Assembly: GCA_937874965.1 (NCBI GenBank)
Contig: CALNCD010000120.1
Location: 1 to 34,679 of the forward strand
Origin: an uncultured Erysipelotrichaceae bacterium
Lineage (GTDB): Bacteria; Bacillota_I; Bacilli_A; Erysipelotrichales; Erysipelotrichaceae
Length of the DNA stretch: 34,679 nucleotides
Direction: 5' to 3'
The position numbers and the translations under genes are program-made. This document shows positions 1 to 7,951 of this stretch, in pieces; the stretch's first letter is position 1, and every line of letters begins with the position of its first letter. The notes below the pieces were generated by a model, which saw only the letters and a list, made by a program, of their open reading frames with translations, did no database searches and had not been told where the DNA came from.

Positions 1-488
1 AAACGGACACGGACATTGCCCTGGAGCTTAGCTCTGGACTTTGAGAATTCAAAGGCCTTGTTGTTTCCCTGGCTGTTCATCCTCGAGAAAATATAGAAGA
101 TAAATACACCCATAATCAGATACGGAACAAAGACCTTGATCAGATCAATCCACTCATTGGTCTGATAAGGATCAACGACAACGGTCTGTGAAACCTTAGT
201 ATCAGCCAAAGTCATGACCTTGTTTAAAGACTCCTCCGTATTCGGGACATTGACAGTAAAGGAAACATTCTTTCCACCGTCGACATAAACCCCGCTTACA
301 TTCACAACTGTTGTGCTTGGCTTGACCGTCATGGATGTGACTGTCTTCTGTTCAAACAACTGATAGAATTCACTCACGTTCAATTCTTTTACAGTTCCTT
401 GATTGAAGAACATAATCATCGATGAAATCGCCAGGAAAACAATAATGTAAGGAATAAAATTACTTAACTTGCTTTTAGACTTCCTCAT
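1..488 (-). CDS. ftsH: FtsH, membrane AAA+ zinc metalloprotease, N-terminal part
   Basis: This is the first ~162 codons of FtsH, the membrane-anchored ATP-dependent protease for misfolded membrane and regulatory proteins; the rest lies beyond the left edge. The start is ATG at 486-488 with an AGAGGAG ribosome site upstream. The translation shows a first membrane helix (about residues 11-27, IPYIIVFLAISSMIMFF), an extracytoplasmic domain rich in Thr/Val, a second helix (about 119-135, FVPYLIMGVFIFYIF), and then the FEFSKSRAKL stretch that precedes the AAA module in FtsH proteins. ATPase and HExxH motifs are not in the window. It follows hpt by 20 bp in the classic tilS-hpt-ftsH order. Confidence 0.93.
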   Translation of the reverse strand, partial: MRKSKSKLSNFIPYIIVFLAISSMIMFFNQGTVKELNVSEFYQLFEQKTVTSMTVKPSTTVVNVSGVYVDGGKNVSFTVNVPNTEESLNKVMTLADTKVSQTVVVDPYQTNEWIDLIKVFVPYLIMGVFIFYIFSRMNSQGNNKAFEFSKSRAKLQGNVRVR

Positions 489-508
489 TCACTCTACACT
501 CCTCTAAT

Positions 509-1048
509 CTATTTATAACATTCATCTTTCAGTACACCTACAAATGGCAGGTTACGGTATAATTCATTGAAATCAAGACCGAATCCGATGACGAATTCAT
601 TTGGAATCTCAAAACCGATATAATCGATTGAAACCTCTACTTCACGACGTGAAGGCTTGTCAAGCAAGGAAACCACTCTGACATCAGTTGCACCTTTATT
701 CATCAGCAACCGAGTGACCTCTTTTACAGTACGCCCTGTATCCACAATATCCTCAACAAGAACAATGGACTCCCCAAGAATGGACCGATCCAGATCTTTC
801 AAGATACGGATATCCCGCAATGACTCTGTTCCCTCATAACTGGAAACATCCATGAAATCAATTTCAAGATCAAAATCAATATGCTTGATCAATTCAGCCA
901 GAAACGGGACAGAACCCTTTAATAGCGCTATAAACAACGGTTTACGCTCTGAATCGTTATAATCTTCTGTAATCTGCTTTCCTAATTCAAGGCTTCTTTT
1001 TTTTATTTCTTCTTCACTGACCAGTATTTTCTTTACATGTGGATGCAT
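509..1048 (-). CDS. hpt: Hypoxanthine phosphoribosyltransferase
   Basis: A 179-residue purine-salvage enzyme that joins hypoxanthine (and usually guanine) to PRPP to give IMP or GMP in the cytoplasm. The PRPP-binding signature VLVEDIVDTGRT is at about residues 97-108 and the DFMDVSSYEG flexible-loop region at 65-74. Length is normal for bacterial Hpt. The start ATG is preceded by a GGAGG-type site lying in the last bases of tilS. It lies 5 bp downstream of tilS and 20 bp upstream of ftsH, the order known from Bacillus, so the three are probably co-transcribed. Confidence 0.97.
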   Translation of the reverse strand: MHPHVKKILVSEEEIKKRSLELGKQITEDYNDSERKPLFIALLKGSVPFLAELIKHIDFDLEIDFMDVSSYEGTESLRDIRILKDLDRSILGESIVLVEDIVDTGRTVKEVTRLLMNKGATDVRVVSLLDKPSRREVEVSIDYIGFEIPNEFVIGFGLDFNELYRNLPFVGVLKDECYK

Positions 1049-1053
1049 GACAT

Positions 1054-2298
1054 CTAGTCCTCCAAACTATCATATTTTATCACAAACATTGAGGGATTGT
1101 TAGAATAATGCGACAGATCACAGCCAAGTTTATCAACAAAAATTACATGGCCAGCAGAATTCTCGATCACAATCCAGGAAAGACGATCTTCATAGCTGAT
1201 TTTCCGGTCGATAAAGAACCGATTCAGCTTCTTTGTCCCATACCGCATCTGAATAGAATCATCGGCCTTGCCGCTACGGATCAGGATTGGAAAATCCTTC
1301 GGATAAAGCGTCACTCCTTCAATCGGATGACCCGCAGACTCCAGATGGAACTGAGGACAATGGAATGGCTCTATTTTACCAAACTTATAGCTGAATTCAT
1401 AATCTTTTCGATGAAAAACGCTTAGGACACCCTTCTCCAGCAATAGTTCATGACCATCCTTGATCGGAATCACGCCAGAGGATGTTCCGAGTTTACGATC
1501 CAGGTCACTGAGAAATGCCTCGGAATAGCTGCGAACGTCTAAATTCCAGGATTTCAAGACACATCTTAGCACATAATTTCGGTAGGATTGTGGAATTGCA
1601 CAATAATCTGCTAAATTTAGTTTTTTCCCAATCCCTTCCAGGTAAAACGCTGCCTCTCTTTGGAATTCAAAAAGTGATTTCTGATCATTCTCCCTTTGTT
1701 TCCATAATTCACGCAAGGCCTCTTCCGGCAATTTCACCAAGTGCTTCCGAAGACGGTTGCGGCTGAAATCATCACTGGCATTGGTCTCATCAAATCCGCT
1801 ATCCAGACCATTTTGATGACAATACTCTTCAAGATCCTGCTTGCTGCTGGACAGCAAGGGTCTAAGTACGCTTAATCCTTTGTAGGACACTTCTGCTTTC
1901 AGCCCGTAGAACTCCGGTTGAATACCGCGTTGCTTCTGCAGAAGGTAGGTTTCAAGATCATCGTCACGCTGATGAGCGACCAGCACTGCTTTACATCCGT
2001 ATTTCTGAGCAGTATCCACAAAGAAGTCATAACGAAGGATACGGGCATACTTCTCAAAGTTATCCTGATGATCGTACTCTCCATCCAAGACCTCTAACTG
2101 CAGGCGGTGGGCCCGGCAATAATCGTCGACAATCTGCTGATCGCGGCGGCTGCTCTCGCGCTGATGATAATTGACATGACAAACAATCAGATTCATTTTG
2201 GCTTTGGTACATAAATCAAGCAAGGCCATTGAATCCGATCCACCAGAACATGCAATGATAAGACGCTCTTGGCGCCACTTGTCCGATAAGTTCAACAT
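1054..2298 (-). CDS. tilS: tRNA(Ile)-lysidine synthase
   Basis: TilS (414 aa) uses ATP and lysine to convert C34 of the CAU anticodon of tRNA-Ile2 into lysidine, so AUA is read as Ile. The PP-loop motif IIACSGGSDSMALLDL is at about residues 14-29, followed by the HQRDDDLETYLL region typical of the N-terminal catalytic domain; the C-terminal third matches the usual TilS tRNA-binding domains in size. No convincing Shine-Dalgarno lies close to the ATG. The bases just upstream read TATAAT-GATACC-ATG, overlapping the stop of the preceding gene, so a transcript starting here would be leaderless; read-through from the MazF-like gene 7 bp upstream is the alternative. Confidence 0.95.
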   Translation of the reverse strand: MLNLSDKWRQERLIIACSGGSDSMALLDLCTKAKMNLIVCHVNYHQRESSRRDQQIVDDYCRAHRLQLEVLDGEYDHQDNFEKYARILRYDFFVDTAQKYGCKAVLVAHQRDDDLETYLLQKQRGIQPEFYGLKAEVSYKGLSVLRPLLSSSKQDLEEYCHQNGLDSGFDETNASDDFSRNRLRKHLVKLPEEALRELWKQRENDQKSLFEFQREAAFYLEGIGKKLNLADYCAIPQSYRNYVLRCVLKSWNLDVRSYSEAFLSDLDRKLGTSSGVIPIKDGHELLLEKGVLSVFHRKDYEFSYKFGKIEPFHCPQFHLESAGHPIEGVTLYPKDFPILIRSGKADDSIQMRYGTKKLNRFFIDRKISYEDRLSWIVIENSAGHVIFVDKLGCDLSHYSNNPSMFVIKYDSLED

Positions 2299-2305
2299 GG
2301 TATCA

Positions 2306-2863
2306 TTATACCTTAAAAATCACATCGTACAGAGCCTCTTTGATCTTTTTAAACTCCAGGGAATCTGTAGGCAGATGTGCATTGACCGATATTACCCGCG
2401 CTGTATTGATAAAACGCGCATCATTCACGAACAGAACCGAGGGTTTATGCAATCCGTCAATCTTTCCTATATAGTATAGATGGGCCTTCCCTTCATCAGA
2501 GACATTCATGGCCTGCGTTAGCGTATGATGCTTTGAAGTCATGGGAACGACGAATGCTTTATGATTGAAACAGGAAATGACCAAACCGAAATGCTGAAAA
2601 CCAGCTTCATTGATATAGGCATGACCGAAATCAAAATAACAGATATCGCCCGGCCTGATCGACAATTCCAGACTGATGCTGGACCAATAATGATGACGAA
2701 GCATCCGATTGTAGCCGCTCATACATTCCATCGTCAGTTCAATCCGATTCAATTCAGCCAGAAAAAGCTGATACACCATTAAATAATTCGTTTCAATTTC
2801 CTGTGTGCTTTGTTCATCTTTTCGAATCAGAAGATTCAGCTGTTTATTGATATGCAACTCCAT
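2306..2863 (-). CDS. MazF/PemK-like fold protein of unknown role
   Basis: A 185-residue protein. After an N-terminal helical part (about residues 1-65), the pattern RPGDICYFDFG ... GFQHFGLVIS ... FVVPMTSK, then a late FINTARVISVNAHL stretch and a C-terminal helix, matches the SH3-like barrel layout of the PemK/MazF endoribonuclease family. No antitoxin gene is adjacent: the minus-strand neighbour is tilS, 7 bp downstream. The start is supported by AGGGGG upstream of ATG. An RNase activity is inferred only from fold resemblance; it may instead be a housekeeping regulator tied to tilS. It is divergent from the manganese operon, so the two share a ~140 bp regulatory gap. Confidence 0.6.
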   Translation of the reverse strand: MELHINKQLNLLIRKDEQSTQEIETNYLMVYQLFLAELNRIELTMECMSGYNRMLRHHYWSSISLELSIRPGDICYFDFGHAYINEAGFQHFGLVISCFNHKAFVVPMTSKHHTLTQAMNVSDEGKAHLYYIGKIDGLHKPSVLFVNDARFINTARVISVNAHLPTDSLEFKKIKEALYDVIFKV

Positions 2864-2944
2864 TTACAATTCCCCCTAAGTATAGATATGCGAATGTTTA
2901 GATTATTCCTTTAAAATGTATCTCTCTTCACAAGAGAGTTTTGC

Positions 2945-2972
2945 TTGCATTTACTTTGTTATGGCTTATAAT
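2945..2972 (+). promoter_or_regulatory. Promoter of the manganese ABC transporter operon
   Basis: TTGCAT (2945-2950), 16 bp, then a perfect TATAAT (2967-2972). The expected transcription start (about 2979) falls inside the TTAGG...CCTAA palindrome, so repressor binding there would block initiation. A 7-bp hairpin (2922-2938) lies just upstream and has no obvious role. Confidence 0.75.
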
Positions 2973-2976
2973 AGTT

Positions 2977-2990
2977 TTAGGCATACCTAA
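2977..2990 (+). promoter_or_regulatory. DtxR/MntR-family operator
   Basis: Perfect inverted repeat TTAGG-CATA-CCTAA. This TTAGG/CCTAA half-site arrangement is the known recognition pattern of DtxR/MntR/SirR-type metal-dependent repressors. It covers the predicted start point of the operon, and a DtxR-family gene closes the same operon, so manganese-dependent autoregulation is the natural inference. Confidence 0.8.
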
Positions 2991-3006
2991 CAAAGGGGGT
3001 AATGAT

Positions 3007-3912
3007 TTGAAAAAAATACTATTAATCGGGCTTTGTCTGCTGCTGATCAGCGGATGTTCCCGTTCAAAGCATGTGGAAGGAAAAATCAACATCGTCGCAA
3101 CCACGACAATGTTGACTGATCTAGTCAGCCAGATCGGTAAAGATCATGTTTCGCTGACCGGATTGATGGGACCAGGCATCGACCCCCATCTCTACCAAGC
3201 CAGTGCAGGAAATGTGATTGACATGCAGAATGCAGACATCGTGGTCTATAACGGTGTTCACCTGGAAGGGAAGATGTCAGAAATCTTTGATGAGCTTTCC
3301 AAAGTCAATAAAACCACGATTAAACTGGAAGATGGGCTAAACCAAAGTGCCTTGATCCATGTGGATGAGGAAACCCTTGATCCGCACATCTGGTTTGATG
3401 TCAAGAATTGGGAGGATGGTGCACGCTATGTTGCTCAGCAGCTAAGCGCCTACGATCCGGAAAATGCCGCCGATTATGCACAGAATGCACAGGACTATCT
3501 CAAACAGCTTGAGGAACTCGACACCTATGTAAGGACGAGAGCCGAAGAACTCCCGAGTTCACAGCGTTATCTGGTGACGGCCCATGATGCGTTCAACTAT
3601 TTCGCCCGTGCTTACGGGTTTGAAGTTGTCGCAATTCAAGGGATTTCAACGTCATCTGAAGCTTCGACAACCAACATCCGTCACCTTGCAGATCTGATTG
3701 TTGAAAAGAAAATCAAGGCAATCTTTGTCGAATCGTCTGTACCAACCAAAACAATCCAATCCCTGAAAGATGCTGTGAGCTCACGCGGATTCAATGTTGA
3801 GATCGGCGGTTCACTCTATTCGGATTCACTTGGGGATAAACAATCCAATACAGAAACATATATTAAAACAGTTAAAGCCAACATCGATACGATTGTTGAT
3901 GCGCTGAAGTAG
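3007..3912 (+). CDS. mntA: Metal ABC transporter substrate-binding lipoprotein (TroA/MntA type)
   Basis: A cluster A-I solute-binding protein (301 aa) that captures Mn(II), or possibly Zn/Fe, outside the membrane. I place the start at TTG (3007), behind an AAAGGGGG ribosome site; upstream in-frame codons overlap promoter and operator. The product starts MKK, has a hydrophobic h-region and the lipobox LISGC with lipidated Cys17. Likely ligands are His61 (DPHLYQ), His127 (DPHIWFD), His193 (TAHDAFNYF) and Asp273 (YSDSLGD), the three-His-plus-Asp set of Treponema TroA rather than the Glu-containing set of PsaA. No His-rich loop typical of zinc binders is present. First gene of a five-gene operon ending in an MntR-type repressor. 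Confidence 0.92.
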   Translation: MKKILLIGLCLLLISGCSRSKHVEGKINIVATTTMLTDLVSQIGKDHVSLTGLMGPGIDPHLYQASAGNVIDMQNADIVVYNGVHLEGKMSEIFDELSKVNKTTIKLEDGLNQSALIHVDEETLDPHIWFDVKNWEDGARYVAQQLSAYDPENAADYAQNAQDYLKQLEELDTYVRTRAEELPSSQRYLVTAHDAFNYFARAYGFEVVAIQGISTSSEASTTNIRHLADLIVEKKIKAIFVESSVPTKTIQSLKDAVSSRGFNVEIGGSLYSDSLGDKQSNTETYIKTVKANIDTIVDALK

Positions 3913-3922
3913 GAGGAAAAAT

Positions 3923-4675
3923 ATGAATGAGAAAAATGCGATTATCGTCGAGGATCTCACCGTTGCCTATTCATTGAAGCCGGTGCTATGGGATATTGAT
4001 GTCACCATGCGAAAAGGGAAGCTTACTGCCATTCTCGGCCCTAACGGCGCCGGAAAATCAACCTTGATCAAAGCAATCCTCGGCCTTATCAAACCGGTCA
4101 GCGGTTCGGTCCGTTTCAATTTTGACCATACAGGCAGCGACTGGCATAAAGAGGTTGCCTATGTTCCGCAAAGCGGCAGCGTTGACTGGGATTTCCCTGC
4201 AACTGTCAAGGATGTTGTCCTGATGGGCCGCTATAGCCATATCGGCTGGTTTAAACGCCCCTCAAAACATGACATCGATCTTGCCATGCATACCTTGGAT
4301 CTCGTTGGCATGGCAGACTTCAGTTCAAGACAGATTTCTCAGTTATCGGGCGGCCAGCAACAGCGGGTTTTCCTGGCACGCTCCCTTGTTCAGGAAGCGG
4401 AAATCTATATTATGGATGAACCGCTGAAAGGTGTCGATAAGCAGACCGAGAAAATTGTCATTGATCTTCTGAAGTCCATGCGTGATCAGGGGAAATCCGT
4501 TATCGTCGTCCACCATGATCTCGCAACCGTCAAGGATTACTTTGATGATGTCGTCATGATCAACGTCGAACATGTTGCTTCGGGGACTGTGTCGTCTGTC
4601 TTTACTGAGAAAAATATCGACCTGACCTTCCAGCGGCATAGCTATGACCTGCTCAGCGGTGAAGCAAATGAATAA
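3923..4675 (+). CDS. mntB: Manganese/metal ABC transporter ATPase
   Basis: The 250-residue cytoplasmic ATPase of the metal importer. Walker A is GPNGAGKST (about residues 39-47), the signature is LSGGQQQR, Walker B is EIYIMDEP, followed by the KGVDKQTE D-loop, and the H-loop is VVHHDLATV. This matches MntB/TroB/ZnuC-type subunits. ATG is preceded by AGGAGGAAAAAT only 10 bp after mntA, and its end overlaps the first permease by 8 bp, implying translational coupling. Confidence 0.95.
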   Translation: MNEKNAIIVEDLTVAYSLKPVLWDIDVTMRKGKLTAILGPNGAGKSTLIKAILGLIKPVSGSVRFNFDHTGSDWHKEVAYVPQSGSVDWDFPATVKDVVLMGRYSHIGWFKRPSKHDIDLAMHTLDLVGMADFSSRQISQLSGGQQQRVFLARSLVQEAEIYIMDEPLKGVDKQTEKIVIDLLKSMRDQGKSVIVVHHDLATVKDYFDDVVMINVEHVASGTVSSVFTEKNIDLTFQRHSYDLLSGEANE

Positions 4676-5786
4676 TCTGCTGTCGTTACTCGGAGATTAT
4701 ACCTTTCAGGTCGTTGCTGTCGGTTCTTGTGCATTAGGGATTATCTCCGGCATTTCGGGAAGTTTCGCGACCTTGCGTCAGCAAAGCCTTTTAGGGGATT
4801 CGATTTCTCACAGTGCTTTGGCCGGCGTTGCGATCGCCTTTATCTTAACCGGATCGAAGACAACCGAAGTCTTGTTAATCGGTGCTGGCATAGTCGGTTT
4901 GATTGCGACCTATCTGATTACACAGCTCTCCCGCTTTTCCAAGGCTAACTTCGAAAGCGTGATGGCTGTCGTCATGTCCAGTTTCTTTGGTCTGGGTTTA
5001 ATGCTGCTGACCTATATTCAGCATCTTCCCAATGCAAATCAGGCAGGATTGAACCGTTTTCTGTTTGGACAGGCCGCAACAATGCTATCGACGGATGTCC
5101 TCTTGATCCTGATCGTAGCTGTCCTTATCATTCTGACTGTCTGCCTGTTTTTCAAGGAATTCAAGCTCTTTGTCTTTGATCGCGATTTCGCAAGTGATCT
5201 CGGCTTGCCAACGGGTTTACTGAACTTTATTCTTTCCACCATGGTTGTGCTTACAGTCATCCTGGGCATCCAGAGCGTTGGGGTTGTCCTGATGAGCGCT
5301 TTGCTGATTTCACCGGCGATTGCAGCTCGTCAATGGACACATCATTTGAGTTCCTTGATCGGACTTGCGGCTATTCTTGGCGGGATTTCCGGCTTGGGCG
5401 GTACATTGATTTCATCATCCATAACGAATTTCCCAACCGGGCCTGCAATTGTTTTGATTATCAGTCTCATACTGATCGTCAGTTTGCTGATTGCGCCTGG
5501 GCGTGGAATCATCTGGCAAAGACAGCAGCTGCATCGAGCCAAACTCAATGTCGCCGCAGACATGATCCTTCTTCATCTTCTGGAAGTTCATAAATCAACG
5601 TTCTCAGCTGCGGACTTTGCAGCAATTCATGCCTCACAAGCCCCTTTATACTCTATGGATCAATTAGTGAAGAATCTGCAGGAACGCCATTCCATTGAAA
5701 AGCAGGAATCACTGTTTATCGTCCAGGAATCGGCTATTCAGGAGCTGAGCGGCCACCTGAAGAAGGAGGAACCAGACAATGCCTGA
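4668..5786 (+). CDS. mntC: Metal ABC transporter permease with C-terminal cytosolic extension
   Basis: An ABC-3 family permease of 372 aa. I prefer the internal ATG at 4668 (MNNLLSLLGDYTF), which overlaps mntB by 8 bp and follows a GGTGAAG site, over a start 24 bp earlier. The motif GISGSFATLRQQSLLGDSISHSALAG near the N-terminus is typical of the family and there are about eight to nine hydrophobic segments. After the last helix and an RxxxW...RQQ stretch, about 80 residues (290 to the end) form a soluble helical tail resembling the winged-helix extension known from some MntC/TroC permeases. With mntD it forms the membrane channel. Confidence 0.93.
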   Translation: MNNLLSLLGDYTFQVVAVGSCALGIISGISGSFATLRQQSLLGDSISHSALAGVAIAFILTGSKTTEVLLIGAGIVGLIATYLITQLSRFSKANFESVMAVVMSSFFGLGLMLLTYIQHLPNANQAGLNRFLFGQAATMLSTDVLLILIVAVLIILTVCLFFKEFKLFVFDRDFASDLGLPTGLLNFILSTMVVLTVILGIQSVGVVLMSALLISPAIAARQWTHHLSSLIGLAAILGGISGLGGTLISSSITNFPTGPAIVLIISLILIVSLLIAPGRGIIWQRQQLHRAKLNVAADMILLHLLEVHKSTFSAADFAAIHASQAPLYSMDQLVKNLQERHSIEKQESLFIVQESAIQELSGHLKKEEPDNA

Positions 5787-6891
5787 ATTTGAAATTCAAT
5801 TAATTGCAGTTATCGCATCCGTAGCCTGCGCTGTTCTTGGTACCTTCATTGTATTACGTAAAATGTCCATGCTGACCGATGCCATCACCCATACAATCCT
5901 TCTGGGAATCGTACTGGCCTACTTTATCTCAAAGGATTTGAGTTCCCCGCTTCTATATGTCGGGGCAATCATCATGGGTTTATTCACTGTCTATCTGGTC
6001 TCACTTCTTCAAAATACACATCTGCTTTCCGAAGAAGCAGCCATCGGAGTTGTCTTTCCGTTTTTATTCAGTATTGCCATTATACTGATTTCGCTCTTTG
6101 CAGGTTCTGTCCATCTGGATACGGATTCCGTTCTGCTGGGAGAATTGGCTTTTGCGCCATTTGATCGGCTCGTTGTCTTCGGTATCGATATCGGTGCAAA
6201 AAGCATCTACACGATGGGGTTGGTCTTGATTCTTAATGCCGGCTTTGTTAAGATTTTCTATAAGGAACTGCAGCTTAGCAGTTTTGATTCCTTGCTGGCC
6301 TATACCCTGGGATTTGCCCCAACAGTACTGCATTATCTGTTGATGACCTTCGTATCCATCACGGCAGTCAGCGCCTTCTCCGTCGTCGGTTCTATTCTGG
6401 TTGTTGCTTTTATGATTGCACCACCGATCACCGCCCGTTTGCTCACCCATGAGCTTAAACCGATGATCTGGATCAGCGCTTTGATCGGTGCCTTCAATGC
6501 CTTGATCGGCTATCAAATTGCCCGTTCATTTGACGTTTCAATTGCCGGAAGCATGGCCTTGATGAGCGGTCTCAGCTTTGTCATCGTTCTGTTGTTCTCC
6601 CGTCAAAGCGGCATGATAACCCGTATCTGGCAGCAACTGCATCTCAAACGAGACTATGATGATATGGCTCTGCTGATTCATTTGTTCCACCATTACAAAA
6701 CCGAGGTCCAGGAAAGTGAAACCAACATCCACACCATTGTTAACCATCTGAACTGGGAACCGCACCGATTGGAGAACTGCGTTAAACGCTTGCTGAATAA
6801 GCACCTGATTGTCGTTGAGTCTGATCAGTATCAGTTGACCTCAGAAGGCATTGCCTTCGCTGCCCATCAGTATACCACCTTATTCAAATAG
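5779..6891 (+). CDS. mntD: Second metal ABC transporter permease with winged-helix-like tail
   Basis: A 370-residue ABC-3 family permease, overlapping mntC by 8 bp behind GGAGGAACC. The family motif appears as FIVLRKMSMLTDAITHTILLG, followed by eight or so membrane segments ending at about residue 275. The last ~75 residues are soluble and read like a DtxR/MarR-type winged helix: a helix around IHTIVNHLNW, a recognition-helix-like LENCVKRLLNKHLI, then a strand and LTSEGIAFAA, which matches the usual LTxxG end of such domains. Presumably it pairs with mntC; the tail may sense metal or bind the repressor or DNA, which is inference. Confidence 0.92.
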   Translation: MPEFEIQLIAVIASVACAVLGTFIVLRKMSMLTDAITHTILLGIVLAYFISKDLSSPLLYVGAIIMGLFTVYLVSLLQNTHLLSEEAAIGVVFPFLFSIAIILISLFAGSVHLDTDSVLLGELAFAPFDRLVVFGIDIGAKSIYTMGLVLILNAGFVKIFYKELQLSSFDSLLAYTLGFAPTVLHYLLMTFVSITAVSAFSVVGSILVVAFMIAPPITARLLTHELKPMIWISALIGAFNALIGYQIARSFDVSIAGSMALMSGLSFVIVLLFSRQSGMITRIWQQLHLKRDYDDMALLIHLFHHYKTEVQESETNIHTIVNHLNWEPHRLENCVKRLLNKHLIVVESDQYQLTSEGIAFAAHQYTTLFK

Positions 6892-6899
6892 GAGATTCC

Positions 6900-7550
6900 A
6901 TGAATTCAAACCGTGAAGACTATATTAAAATAATCTATGAACTCCAGGAATTCAGCCCGTTGGTTCATAATAAAATGATTGCCGCAAAACTGAATGTTTC
7001 ACCTGCTTCTGTCAGTGAGATGATTACAAAACTGCAGAAGGCAGATCTGATTACGACCAGTGAAGACACCAGTATTCACCTTTCTGAAAGCGGAGAAGCG
7101 TTGGGACAGCAGCTTTTGCGGAAGCATCGTTTATGGGAAACCTTTCTGGTTGAAAAACTCGGCTATCCCTGGGATGCAATCCATGATGATGCTGAACTCT
7201 TGGAACACGTCACTTCAGAACGCCTGGAATCCGCGTTGAATCACTTTCTCAATCAGCCATCGTTTTGCCCTCATGGCAGTCCTATCTATGGCAATGGATC
7301 CGGTGAGCGTACATTAGTCTTGCTGAGTGATCTTCCGCTTAATCAAATGGCCAGCTTTGAACGGGTTCAAGATGACCACGACTTGCTTGTTTACCTGTCG
7401 TCATTGGATTTCAAGGTCACTGACCGGTTCACAATCATTGAAAAAGAACCCTATGAGGGTTCCTTGAAGCTTGAAAGGCAAGAAGGCTCAGTCTTTTCGC
7501 TGAGCTATAAAGCAGCAAGCCAGCTCTATGGCTCAGTGCTTTCTGAATAA
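6900..7550 (+). CDS. mntR: MntR/DtxR-family metal-dependent repressor
   Basis: A 216-residue regulator with an N-terminal winged helix (about 1-65, NREDYIKIIYELQ...VSPASVSEMITKL), a dimerisation/metal domain (about 66-135) and a C-terminal SH3/FeoA-like domain, so the long DtxR layout rather than the short Bacillus MntR. Metal-site residues visible are His in KHRLWET, His in AIHDDAE, and Glu-x-x-Glu-His in ELLEH. The Glu replacing the DtxR Cys102 is the manganese-type choice. At the position of Bacillus MntR Glu11 there is Lys10 (D7-Y-I-K10), which is unusual. It is the last gene of the transporter operon and probably binds the TTAGG...CCTAA site at 2977-2990. Its 3' end overlaps the convergent Nudix gene by 25 bp. 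Confidence 0.92.
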   Translation: MNSNREDYIKIIYELQEFSPLVHNKMIAAKLNVSPASVSEMITKLQKADLITTSEDTSIHLSESGEALGQQLLRKHRLWETFLVEKLGYPWDAIHDDAELLEHVTSERLESALNHFLNQPSFCPHGSPIYGNGSGERTLVLLSDLPLNQMASFERVQDDHDLLVYLSSLDFKVTDRFTIIEKEPYEGSLKLERQEGSVFSLSYKAASQLYGSVLSE

Positions 7551-7951
7551 AGCAGCACCTTGTGATCCATGGCCTGATCAATCATATGCTGAATATTGCC
7601 ATTGCCGGCAAATCGACTTTCTGTAAAATCTGAGGAACACTCAACCCAGATCAAGGGATTGAGTTCTTCGACCAATCGGACATCATGGATCAGTCGTCCC
7701 ATGTATACAGCAAGTTCAATGCCGTCTTGATAATACGTTGTGGTATACAACGGATAAAGCAGAATATCCTGTGCAGTGATACCGGTCTCCTCCCGGAGTT
7801 CCCGATATGCAGCTTCAAGGTCTGTTTCATCCGTTTTTTTCTTGCCGCCGACAAAGTTCAGTTTTCCCTGATAAGGATCCTTGACGCGCTCACACATCAA
7901 GACCTGACTCAGCTCAGCATTGAAGACAAGAATGAGGTTGACTTGCTTCAT
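7526..7951 (-). CDS. Nudix hydrolase (MutT-like)
   Basis: A 141-residue Nudix pyrophosphohydrolase. The Nudix box G-x5-E-x7-REUxEExGU is intact: GKKKTDE followed by seven residues and RELREETGI, at about residues 36-58. Such small proteins often clean 8-oxo-dGTP or other nucleotide diphosphate derivatives, but the substrate cannot be read from sequence. Its ATG overlaps the prs stop codon (TAATG), so it is coupled to prs. Its 3' end overlaps that of the convergent mntR. Confidence 0.88.
   Translation of the reverse strand: MKQVNLILVFNAELSQVLMCERVKDPYQGKLNFVGGKKKTDETDLEAAYRELREETGITAQDILLYPLYTTTYYQDGIELAVYMGRLIHDVRLVEELNPLIWVECSSDFTESRFAGNGNIQHMIDQAMDHKVLLYSESTEP

Noticed and set aside
2922..2938. 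CTCTCTT/AAGAGAG hairpin followed by TTTT as a terminator
   Set aside because: It lies between divergent genes, so no transcript ending here on the plus strand is known. It overlaps the region just before the -35 of the manganese operon and may be incidental.
657..6804. Many antisense ORFs of 60-150 codons opposite known genes
   Set aside because: They lack ribosome sites and recognisable domains, and they mirror the codon structure of strong genes on the other strand.
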